Assembly (NCBI GenBank): GCA_028277515.1
Contig: JANQGC010000233.1
Span: 1 to 25,026 of the forward strand
Length of the DNA: 25,026 nt
Reading direction: 5' to 3'
Source of the DNA: Anaerolineae bacterium
Lineage (GTDB): Bacteria > Chloroflexota > Anaerolineae > Promineifilales > Promineifilaceae
In this document: piece by piece, positions 17,801 through 23,208 of the stretch
Layout of the letters: each line of letters opens with the position of its first letter
Numbering within the stretch: the stretch's first letter is position 1
The notes under the pieces: model-generated
Told to the model about the DNA's origin: nothing
The model's database searches: none
Seen by the model: the letters and a program-made list of their open reading frames with translations, nothing else
Made by a program: the position numbers and the translations under genes

Positions 17801-20305
17801 TTCGATAATGCTAATCGCAGTTTGGTCGAACCCAGCGGCGAATTTATCGTATCCGCACGGGCCGTAGATGCCGTGAACAACATAACCCAGCCCCCCGATT
17901 ACCCAACCATGGACATCACCGTCGACACTGTGGGACCTGTTGTGGCTCCCAGTCTTGTTTTGTCCGACACGGAAGTCATTAATACGGCGTTTATGCTGGA
18001 AGGTTCGGTGATGGGTACACAGCCGGTAACGGCCGTTGAAGTCAACCTCACCCCCGCGCAGCAAATCGGCGCCCTGGACGGGATTTTGCTGCATCTACCT
18101 TTTGATGAGCGGCAGGCAACGGCATACTTCAGCGACCAATCCGGCGGAGCCAACCCGGCCACCTGTGGCGAAGGTGAGTGCCCGGTTATTAATCAGCCTG
18201 GACAGCGGGACAGGTCGATCACCCTCGATGGCGCGGCTGATTTCCTGACGGTTCAAGAACTGGATTTGACCGACCAGTCCTTCACATTGGCTGCATGGAC
18301 AAAACGAGCCATGCTCGGCGACAATAATTTTATTTTTTCTCAAGGCCAGGAAGCCATCAATGGTGCCCTTAATTTCGGCTATTTGGAAACGGACCAGTTA
18401 CGCTGTGGATTCTGGCAAAACCACGTCACGACGGTCCAACAGTTTGCCGATGGGGATTGGCATCATACAGTCTGTACATTTGATGCTGCAAGCAATACCT
18501 TCCGCATTTATCGCGATGGCGTGGAGCTGATTGCTGAAACGGTTACAGGTAGCTACGGAGGCAATGGTCCAATATATATAGGTAAACGATTTGACGACAG
18601 CCGCTTTTTTAATGGTTCATTGGATGAGCTGATCGTCTATGACCGCCAGCTTGCAGCATATGAGGTCGCCAATCTCTACGACTATGGCCTTGGTACCTGG
18701 GAAGCGGCCACGCTGGATGGTGACACTTGGCGCTACCCAATTTCCGAAGGGGACGATGGTTTAGAAGGCATTTATCAAATCAATGTGCGTGGCATCGACA
18801 CTTTGGGCAATGTCACGCCACAAAGCGGGCAGCGCGTCTGGCGTGGTGAGATCGATACCCGGCCACCCGTGGTGTCTTTCCCGGTCAAAACCGAAACGAT
18901 TGGCGAGGTGACGACAACAACCTACACCTGCCAGGCGACCGATTTCAGCCTGGACGGCGATTACGGCTGCCAGGTACGCGGTCCTGCACCTGATTTTCGC
19001 GAGAGTGATGAAACCTTCACCACTTACGATGCGGTTGATCCCTGGTACGCCTCGGTGACAACTGACTCATCAAGACTTTTTGGCATTGATGCCGAGCGTA
19101 CGATTTCGAGCACAATTCCGAATTTAAACGATCTGTCGCTGGAGGTTTGCGACATTTTCGATCATTGCACAATGGTAGGCCCCGAACTTCTACCGGGCCC
19201 TGCACCACAAGACAATGCCGAGATATTGTCGCCCTCTGATCATGCGGTCCTCACCGCCCTTGAGTCGGTTATCATCAGTGGTTATGCCTATGACAATAAC
19301 GGATTGCAGGCGTTGATCGTCATCATCAACGACGAACCGGTCCATGCCCAGGTTTGGCCTGCTGGAGAGACAACCGGCAGCTACTGGCAGTTTGAGTGGA
19401 GGCCACCTGAAAAGGGCATTTACGACTTTGAGCTACTCTTTAGTGACTGGGACAACAAAAATGTTTTCAAAAGCTATATGCCATTGGCTGCCGCGTATGG
19501 TCCAGCAAGCCGTGCATCCGCGCCAGAGTCGGTTGATATCGTAGAGGGCCGTTCGTCTAAAAGTGATGAGCTGATGGTGGAGGCCATCACCTTCCTCGAA
19601 TCCACTGTCTGGCCGCAAGGCGGAGCAAGTATTAATGATGTGCACTTAGGGTCGCCGGCCACGATCTACGTAGACCTGGCACCGCCCACCGACGCCATCG
19701 ACCCCCTTGTGCTGACAGAATCCCAAGAGATCGGTATAGACTCCGTGATGTTGACGGGCATGGCCGGTGATGATGTGCAGTTGCACCAGGTGGATGTGCG
19801 CGTTGATGATGGCGATTGGCAGAGGGCGGGATTAAGTGGGAACGGCAGTTGGCAGCTACCCTGGAGCTTACCTACAGAAGTCGACGGCGACACTTTTGAG
19901 GTTAGCGTACGGGCCACAGACCTGGCTGGTCGCACAACTATCAACACCCAAACAGTCCTTGTTGACATCAAGGCACCCATACCTGGCGCAATCAACCTGA
20001 CCTACACCAACAGCGCCGGTCAGCAGGTTCCAGTCTTGCCTGGAGAGACAGTGACCGATGCCGTTGATCTGGCCATGAGTTGGGCGGCGTCCAGCGACGG
20101 CAGTAGTGTTGTCAGCTATGAGGTTGGGTTCAGTTCTGATAGTACACCAACACCTGGCGATCTGACAGCATATTCTGCGCCCGGTACTCATGTGCAATCC
20201 GTTGCCGGCAATCAATTCTGGTTCGCTACTGTTCAAAGTGTCGATGGTGTGGGCAACCGGCGCACGGTGACGCTGGGACCTATTTATGTGGACCTTGAAC
20301 CCTAA
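8840..20305 (+). CDS. 3821-aa membrane-anchored surface protein with TSP3, LamG and Ig-like domains
   Basis: This is a single uninterrupted frame. In order it has: signal peptide or anchor (hydrophobic 13-33); beta-rich domain (about 40-262, possibly LolA/LppX-like); two membrane helices (about 280-302, 307-333); a Gln/Glu-rich linker (335-364); Ca-binding TSP3 repeats such as D-T-D-G-D-G-T-P-D (404-517); an unknown region (520-1095); about five membrane helices (1099-1273); more TSP3 repeats (1472-1613); a DUF11-like segment (about 1633-1733); a propeller-like region (1746-2064); LamG domains at about 2073-2276, 2288-2754 (interrupted) and 3078-3284; and Ig/FN3-like domains to the end. LamG folds commonly bind glycans or adhesins, and TSP3 repeats are Ca-stabilised spacers. 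No LPXTG, autotransporter barrel or Rhs core is seen, so the internal helices presumably anchor it. The start is uncertain: ATG 8840 and ATG 8849 both lack a good Shine-Dalgarno site. It probably shares the promoter at 4637 and ends at the terminator at 20397. The adhesin or stalk role is inference. Confidence 0.8.
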   Translation: MKIMIYKSRPRQLLILLLIAGLLFIRGSGLLSAYEPAQTDLQDVWQHVHQSGAYQYNAEVIQTNTPRPSVTNAGRESKSTTLYLEGETNLDTEVLQLRLWSEGGSVLLPESALEIKVDDQMAQARKGNGAWEEIEDFTGLFAPGGDFMAYTRAAENVITHPPEVRSTLLGDIEVIRYTFDINGYKFATQMRSRMTEQANREGLPPGVRLELPRMYKEMSGTGELWVGSDGLPLHQQFTLNFPPNQHGDATTADIIVNFSDFAPLPAASTIQTSLADLINSSWLLTLPLHALLLFFAFILFARSHSKLVYRLTAATIILSMLLGPLLSSQLVHAYGSRQQEQQQKQENKRAELDAQQEAQRALQQPTIDPHTDPLEAARRQKSISPAIPEINDEGRYFDESCITDPHGDMDEDNLTNLEECLLGTLPQVADTDDDGAEDGVEVLGFEMPNSQGQMVTWYTDPLEIDTNRDGIADGKEWYYDATEDGLPDDTDGDGTPDMWDEDNDGDGVPDDLDLSAYANTKDGIIFNEHNPFELVVNDLQAGKLINVEFQLSPTNPDHLWYTKNVLDWPRQDRQGQIQDVDGATFLDVNPDLTPIPNEFGDMRMVPLLQIDIPAGQANLPEQDVLDQFGISTHQTDENTQTAYVPLELVTESQGDAHTGFYGRMVYRANNQWGAAHRVRLIWAVQVLNDVCGYPEDPPDGYPTNAAWPPDPDQPPPGWSGDWPGKYSLFQDGLCQFYAAYNDLQIIQTYDDEWFLAGLMLTENHSADMALIYEDPAATANAEAGYDAPFYMDTLYGLLYGLDHTFLAASDCEPTDADDECGGDGQRDVTVDEIVRRFDHASNSGVSAEQRWNLPNVLTVRENSYESFDLGLMDTVVTQTVDLLDQAFTSAWSASEPITPTIMLAVEQNHRALNLDQTNGGSPLFNWNGRGLTLDLPQSGSNEVEVETIASLKWSPYRYDPVDGWTEANMASFWNDMTENLGDSFEDLSDPEEAETYHTMTQLMYMAVFGGINNVVQIGDKLMEAKYALPDAPIAFGLGSGIGKVLITGMKLYVRYSKALALAAQQARFALEFRPLVNNVPKQLVLAKFWQQQVSFYRSGLVAAAVFMLIVVTIVVLATALIFNYVVQDTNVPWNVIAAVSAGVLLAIITVINPIITTVRIAKTAAAIGGAITSFSRELSNTLAASSKTIGASKALSVFGLILTIGVAIGVFIWALTSDNGVTPGDNPAFYTLLATTIASIIVAILLFVLSLTVVGAILVGIIVLVDTILLLLGVDFSITGFFTDVLATIIYRYNISIPSVDTGALGAELSDPDQGYVAGSEIRYSLPITTTFGPTFFISENMRKASFVYRLDKQQQNISTSIGAREDEWIVAYVDPDDFTKGVTAVLSDDVIYSDQLQPGINVAPNLTLSYAYALRGRECWLLFICNNRDVSDNDSDNIGRTYVFDVLPASLEDFVTVNRWGFGTGGPASFLDPDGDGLLDPSQGGLDPNNSDWDSDNDGLSDGYELEIRSIPASEGGVNLNPEAGDSDNDGVPDAVELRWGTDPGHPDSDGDGLTDQQEISGWLFPYRYIAADDSTISTRIWSDPLHADGDGDGLSDRFEQNQLACPTCTPWADPDDPELFNPNVWNESPVALYVENNTNDDYVAVGETFVYTTTTTNNLSGGQRVVGDLALDLPNAFSGGPLEAQVDIQQGNSQSLVSQLTAESSQTAAHDLTSNMNVTNFDQTLWNWDAPNLTTADAVHGTVEDTAVARIPVSSGRLAMVTREVDNQGVAAIGYYQVWSDGSVESSRKLYVSESNEESLTTLDIDCNDNGVCLAVWAGSSSSQAHIVASRIEVGSPPSELSIWQSEIGSTAKVAAPAVATDGSRFMVAFGVADQDGTRLLAQRVNQGGNQPTEAGTITSLGGDLVGADVEWDGEAYLAVWADAGTLYRAAVDVNGQSSTAQTIAAGSGWPQADGTSQAPRLSFDDLSKQALLAYRSVLNGNNRLTARLLTVATDGSEFLIDDDIALNSEGVVVAASSDPRNSGWVLAWAIPGSGEENFRAIGPDGSLRGDVAGASQSSVTAVSLSCFLPQSLLRLQFEEPAGVMAFADSSGNDYTATCSAGRCPQSGIPGRFGNGVRFTAADEEQLSVSGGIESALENRSFTVAAWAKRDGQNARTAILSHGQTTAHKILVIGFDFFNRFTCDFGGGNSLITSESYTDTDWHHWACTYDSRTRTRRIYRDGIAVAQNTANVNYSGNGPLLIGNSNFSGYGFFNGLIDEVSVWQRPLSAEEMSDIASPVTAVYSLDEVPGATSFVDGTGNGYSASCSGNSCPTLGVPGKAFSAAQFDGVNDFIVLDPRPESTGQFFYDFESQTAPGWSSSDFYLGARNGQSTRFLGPFDNQNISLDLTNLPEHDTIEVSFDLFIAGEWAGLRRDIGPHNWEWGYDNQALLATNFSTQDDDTGNYQLFPDESWSFDPVRMTNTLGGLPGTKCPGATAGTYTQDTTGFLHRCADVTDRTVAFIYPFNGYQGAVWPVDPKRNIDDNLPFGAFARSVRIWPAANKPRHGAEPDLLAVSGYPLLSNAVFHVKATIPNHLADSIQLYFKGNNLTPGFQGQGWGLDNVLISTRKEGNTIPLADSSFTLSAWAKRSNTSQRPMIISQGRSAQNQGLQFGFLPSNTFTCTFWGNALSTSDSYTDTDWHHWACTYDATTKLRTIYRDGIEVAQDTASANYIGFGLTKIGTGLWDGTNFPGTIDEVSIWNSALTPDEIEQLYQNVKVDNQSILSCQLPSANDSSILTIGNLTLRETTTELGEINQSIVRGITIDNDRPSAEMTATYFNQNGMGGYFSSAGSLMIAGEAEDSTSYVAEVEVNAGSGWEAAEGSESWAYNWLTSGLSDGSQTLQLRATDAVGNVSQVSSWTAILDTTPPNISFSTTSGIVQPYRDALGRWLISLNGSVQDPLAGSRPGSGTTVVEVLLQGGTAVAGFGWQQAVIEDDGTWYIDYVLPEFDNANRSLVEPSGEFIVSARAVDAVNNITQPPDYPTMDITVDTVGPVVAPSLVLSDTEVINTAFMLEGSVMGTQPVTAVEVNLTPAQQIGALDGILLHLPFDERQATAYFSDQSGGANPATCGEGECPVINQPGQRDRSITLDGAADFLTVQELDLTDQSFTLAAWTKRAMLGDNNFIFSQGQEAINGALNFGYLETDQLRCGFWQNHVTTVQQFADGDWHHTVCTFDAASNTFRIYRDGVELIAETVTGSYGGNGPIYIGKRFDDSRFFNGSLDELIVYDRQLAAYEVANLYDYGLGTWEAATLDGDTWRYPISEGDDGLEGIYQINVRGIDTLGNVTPQSGQRVWRGEIDTRPPVVSFPVKTETIGEVTTTTYTCQATDFSLDGDYGCQVRGPAPDFRESDETFTTYDAVDPWYASVTTDSSRLFGIDAERTISSTIPNLNDLSLEVCDIFDHCTMVGPELLPGPAPQDNAEILSPSDHAVLTALESVIISGYAYDNNGLQALIVIINDEPVHAQVWPAGETTGSYWQFEWRPPEKGIYDFELLFSDWDNKNVFKSYMPLAAAYGPASRASAPESVDIVEGRSSKSDELMVEAITFLESTVWPQGGASINDVHLGSPATIYVDLAPPTDAIDPLVLTESQEIGIDSVMLTGMAGDDVQLHQVDVRVDDGDWQRAGLSGNGSWQLPWSLPTEVDGDTFEVSVRATDLAGRTTINTQTVLVDIKAPIPGAINLTYTNSAGQQVPVLPGETVTDAVDLAMSWAASSDGSSVVSYEVGFSSDSTPTPGDLTAYSAPGTHVQSVAGNQFWFATVQSVDGVGNRRTVTLGPIYVDLEP
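15418..15475 (+). repeat. Near-identical tract, copy 1 (in LamG 1)
   Basis: These 58 bases match 16846-16903 at 53 positions by direct comparison. They encode S-E-S-Y-T-D-T-D-W-H-H-W-A-C-T-Y-D, the core strand of the LamG fold. DNA identity here is far higher than in the surrounding parts of the two domains, which points to recent duplication or gene conversion. Confidence 0.75.
16846..16903 (+). repeat. Near-identical tract, copy 2 (in LamG 2)
   Basis: Partner of 15418-15475. It encodes S-D-S-Y-T-D-T-D-W-H-H-W-A-C-T-Y-D. Four of the five differences between copies fall at codon positions that change nothing or swap Glu for Asp; the fifth changes Ile to Ser just upstream. The third LamG (around 18451-18485) has the related G-D-W-H-H-T-V-C-T-F-D but much lower DNA identity. 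Confidence 0.75.
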
Positions 20306-20396
20306 GATTTTATCGTAATAGCGGGCAAGTTGATCGGCCAGGAAGGACATTTGCAAAAAATCGGGATTCTTTTCTTCAGAAAGTCCTGATAAAACT

Positions 20397-20430
20397 AAAA
20401 CGTGCCTGGCTCTGTTGCCAGGCACGTTTT
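20397..20430. terminator. Bidirectional Rho-independent terminator
   Basis: AAAACGTGCCTGGC and GCCAGGCACGTTTT are perfect 14-base arms around a TCTGTT loop. Both strands give a GC-rich stem followed by TTTT. It sits between the plus-strand 3821-aa gene (stop 20305) and the minus-strand SWIM gene (stop 20487), where a shared terminator is expected. Confidence 0.85.
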
Positions 20431-20486
20431 AAATTGATTACCTTAATCGTAGCAGTTTGCGAAATCCTCCGCTTGTTTGCTGCACC

Positions 20487-20741
20487 TTAACCTGAGTGGG
20501 TGCTAATGCCTATTTCAACCATATCTTCCAAGACACGTTCCAAGGCCATTGTATGGCTGCAAACATTGCGTGAGCCAAAGAAAGAGCAATCGCAATTCCA
20601 AATTCCATTCTCATAAGATACTTTGTGGACACTATCATTATCGCCGCGGAGGGTTACACGGAGTGATTCAAATTCAATTCGTTCTCTTTCTTCAGCATAA
20701 ATTTTTGATTTTTCAATCTTCCCAATCATGCCATAGTCCAT
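20487..20741 (-). CDS. Small SWIM zinc-finger protein
   Basis: This 84-residue protein consists almost only of a SWIM finger: Cys50-x-Cys52, eight residues, Cys61-x-His63 (C-D-C-S-F-F-G-S-R-N-V-C-S-H), preceded by a short beta segment ending G-I-W-N. SWIM fingers bind Zn and take part in DNA, RNA or protein contacts, for instance in recombination mediators and transposase-like or helicase proteins. Here no helicase or other domain is attached. AAAGGAG lies 8 bases upstream of the ATG, which supports translation. The gene stands alone: a terminator for the upstream minus-strand operon ends 56 bases before its start, and I found no clear promoter of its own in that gap, so read-through may drive it. 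Its partner and target are unknown. Confidence 0.8.
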   Translation of the reverse strand: MDYGMIGKIEKSKIYAEERERIEFESLRVTLRGDNDSVHKVSYENGIWNCDCSFFGSRNVCSHTMALERVLEDMVEIGISTHSG

Positions 20742-20796
20742 ACATTACTCTCCTTTGACTATAAATGAAATGACCCGCTGCTGGCCATTAAGTAAT

Positions 20797-20822
20797 AAAA
20801 AACGCACGCCAAGTGCGTGCGT
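20797..20822 (-). terminator. Rho-independent terminator of the glycosyltransferase operon
   Basis: Read on the minus strand, ACGCACGC, loop ACTTG and GCGTGCGT form a perfect 8-bp stem followed directly by a run of T (complement of the A run at 20797-20802). It lies about 110 bases after the stop of the 758-aa protein. Confidence 0.8.
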
Positions 20823-20930
20823 CAGAGAAAAATTTTGTGTTTACAGCGGAAACTCCATCCATAAAAAGAGTATACATCAGCAATTTAACAAGTCAATCAA
20901 CAAGCCTTAAAAATTGAACTTTGCTTATAA

Positions 20931-23207
20931 TTAACGGATTATTTTAATCCCGGAAAGCTTAAGTCGATTATCAATCCAATTTCCGTCTTCGCCGATGATG
21001 TTAGTTCTCTCCCCATTTTCAGCGTCTATTAAGGCGACTTGGATATAATAAGTGCCTTCAGCCAGCGCGTCATCAAGCCACAGCAAGTGCTCGTCAGTAA
21101 TTAGATCACCTTTTTTCCAGCCTGAGGTGGGAGATTGCCCATCCTGCGGGCGGCTTTCCCGATCTTCAACGATTTTGCCTTGTTCATCCAGCAAACGAAG
21201 CTGTACTTCATAATCGGCTAAATTATCACGCAGGGCTTGCCAGTATAAAGACAACGACATGACGGACCCTGCTTCAAATTCTCTCGCGCTGAAATCGAAA
21301 CCTTTCAACATAATGTTATCATCGAAGTTTTGATTTTGCGGGTTTGGCAGATCCTCGGAAAGGTCTTCAGTCGGTTCGATCCCAATTTTTTGCAATTCAA
21401 AGGTATCGCCAATTAAGGAGCCTTCATTGTCTAATACTTCTAAGCGGTATCTTTCAACGGGCGCATAAAAACCAACACTTAAGGTGGCCTCCGATGGGGC
21501 ATAGGCAGTTTCAGGTATGAAAATTCGTACCGAATCAACAAAACGATCCCCAACCTGCCATTGGCTGGTTGGGAAATTTCCCAGTCCAGGATGCGTATCG
21601 CGTTGACTGACCATCATGCCCAAATCATCGATCAAGTGTACAAACTGTAAATAATTTCCCGGGGGTTGGTCCGTTACCTCCCAATAAAGATCGACCTCTA
21701 CTGTTCCGCCAGGTTGTGATCTGTCGCTTTTAACCTCGTAACCACGCAGTTTCACAAAGGGATCGAACTGGATATTGGTAGGGTTGGGAATGGTTGAATT
21801 TGCTGCGTAAGTTAGGGGTTGGGCATAGGCCGGCGCCAGGTAAGCGAATAATGCCAATAGGGCCAACCCTAAAAAACCGAGGCTTACGCATGCGGTGACG
21901 ATGCCATTGAGTTTCCCTTCATTCAATCGTGCAACATTAAAATGGGCGAACAAAGATGCCCACCGGCTTAGTCCGTAAAAGAGGAGCAAAGCCAGGGAAG
22001 GTAATGCAGGGAAAAAGAAGCGACCCATCGGTCCGGCCGGGCTGACCAGCAAATAATTGAATATGACCGCGAAGAAAAGGGCAACGTTGAGCAGGAGTAC
22101 TAAGATAAAAATGCCGTATTCGCGAAGCTCTTCTCTTTGTCGCCGCGCAAGTGGCAGTAGCAGGCCTACGGCCGAGAAAAGAGCAAACCACCACAAAATG
22201 TCATAAATGAACTGCTGCAACGGCACTTGACCGTAGCCAAAACGACCCCAGAGGCTGGTCCATAAGTAAGGAAGTTCAAAAAGGGCAACGCCGAGACTAT
22301 CGGCCGGATTACGGGCGCCCCACAACTCAGTAAGGCGCTGGAAACCGGTCGGCTCACCATAGAGCATTTGGTTGCGCACAAACCACCAGCCGGCAACAAG
22401 CAAGGTGAAAAAGAGGAGCAGAAGATTGGCTTGCAGCCAGGCTGCCCATTGTTTTTTGCGCCAGGCGACCCAGGTTAAGGCCAACTCAATGGTGATGATG
22501 ATGGCTATAAGGTTAAATTTGCTCAGTAAAGCCAGGCCAAAAAGCAAGCCAAATATAATGCCCCAGCGTCTGCGTAATCCTTGCTCATCCCGAAGGAGTC
22601 GAACGGCCGCCAGGGTAATGCTCGCACCGGCAAGGGCAGCAATGACGTCATTGTTTATCGCGGCCGACATGAAGAGGAACATAGGATTAAAGGCGATGAT
22701 CGCCGCACCTCCAACGGCGAGTAACGACCGCTTCGGCCAAATCGTTCGTCCGATAGCCCAGGTTAACCAGACGACGGCCGCGCCGATGAGCACATTAACC
22801 ATGCGCGCAAGATGGGCAGCCAGGGCATTGCCGCTCCAGGGAAAAGCTTCATCTTCACCATGCAAATACTGGTTTTTGTTATCATTACCTACTTCCCAAT
22901 AGCGAAAAGCCCAAAACGGGTTTTTAGGCGGCTCATAACAAACGTCATGCCCCGCGTCTACCCACCAGGTGGCCAGGGCAGCACCGGCATAATAGAGTGG
23001 GGGATGGTGTCCCTGGGCGCTACAGCCGACGTCTCCCTGCACAGGCAGCGCCTGGCGTTGAATGATATGCTGCACAAAGCGATAATGGCGCAGTTCATCC
23101 GTCGCTTCAAACAATGGGTTGGCCACGCTGTACGCCAAACCAAGCAATATGAAGGCTGTTATGATGACTGCGATGGCCTGGCGTGACCGGTGCTCTTTTT
23201 GCTGCAA
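20931..23207 (-). CDS. GT-C type membrane glycosyltransferase (GT39/DUF2142-like) with two C-terminal beta domains
   Basis: The 758-residue protein has a polytopic N-terminal part (about 1-465, roughly ten or more helices). After helix 1 it carries the acidic loop F-E-A-T-D-E-L-R-H (Glu34, Asp37, Glu38, His41), which corresponds to the catalytic P-D-E-x-x-H loop of lipid-carrier-dependent glycosyltransferases. A further G-H-H-P-P-L-Y-Y motif is typical of GT39/PMT_2-type enzymes. Such enzymes move a sugar from polyprenyl-phosphate onto a protein or glycan on the outer face of the membrane. The last 280 residues contain two beta-sandwich domains (about 478-600 and 625-756) with similar strand patterns (L-R-G-Y-E-V and L-K-G-F-D-F). 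Translation begins at a TTG (23207) with GGAGAG just upstream, overlapping the stop region of the preceding gene, so the two are translationally coupled. Sugar and acceptor are unknown. Confidence 0.75.
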   Translation of the reverse strand: MQQKEHRSRQAIAVIITAFILLGLAYSVANPLFEATDELRHYRFVQHIIQRQALPVQGDVGCSAQGHHPPLYYAGAALATWWVDAGHDVCYEPPKNPFWAFRYWEVGNDNKNQYLHGEDEAFPWSGNALAAHLARMVNVLIGAAVVWLTWAIGRTIWPKRSLLAVGGAAIIAFNPMFLFMSAAINNDVIAALAGASITLAAVRLLRDEQGLRRRWGIIFGLLFGLALLSKFNLIAIIITIELALTWVAWRKKQWAAWLQANLLLLFFTLLVAGWWFVRNQMLYGEPTGFQRLTELWGARNPADSLGVALFELPYLWTSLWGRFGYGQVPLQQFIYDILWWFALFSAVGLLLPLARRQREELREYGIFILVLLLNVALFFAVIFNYLLVSPAGPMGRFFFPALPSLALLLFYGLSRWASLFAHFNVARLNEGKLNGIVTACVSLGFLGLALLALFAYLAPAYAQPLTYAANSTIPNPTNIQFDPFVKLRGYEVKSDRSQPGGTVEVDLYWEVTDQPPGNYLQFVHLIDDLGMMVSQRDTHPGLGNFPTSQWQVGDRFVDSVRIFIPETAYAPSEATLSVGFYAPVERYRLEVLDNEGSLIGDTFELQKIGIEPTEDLSEDLPNPQNQNFDDNIMLKGFDFSAREFEAGSVMSLSLYWQALRDNLADYEVQLRLLDEQGKIVEDRESRPQDGQSPTSGWKKGDLITDEHLLWLDDALAEGTYYIQVALIDAENGERTNIIGEDGNWIDNRLKLSGIKIIR

Positions 23208-23208
23208 T

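Noticed and set aside
8840..20305. LPXTG or PEP-CTERM sorting signal, or autotransporter barrel
   Set aside because: The C-terminus ends in an Ig/FN3-like domain (Y-V-D-L-E-P) with no hydrophobic tail, no basic end and no barrel-like strands.
19868..20425. Minus-strand 185-codon frame overlapping the end of the giant gene; its first 40 codons (about 20306-20425) look protein-like
   Set aside because: Most of it is antisense to a clearly real gene, its start lies inside the terminator stem, and it has no recognisable domain or Shine-Dalgarno site. A short gene remnant in 20306-20390 is possible but cannot be supported.
20757..20762. TATAGT (minus strand) as -10 box for the SWIM gene
   Set aside because: It lies next to the Shine-Dalgarno sequence, so a start site there would remove the ribosome-binding site, and no -35 box is seen at 16-18 bases.
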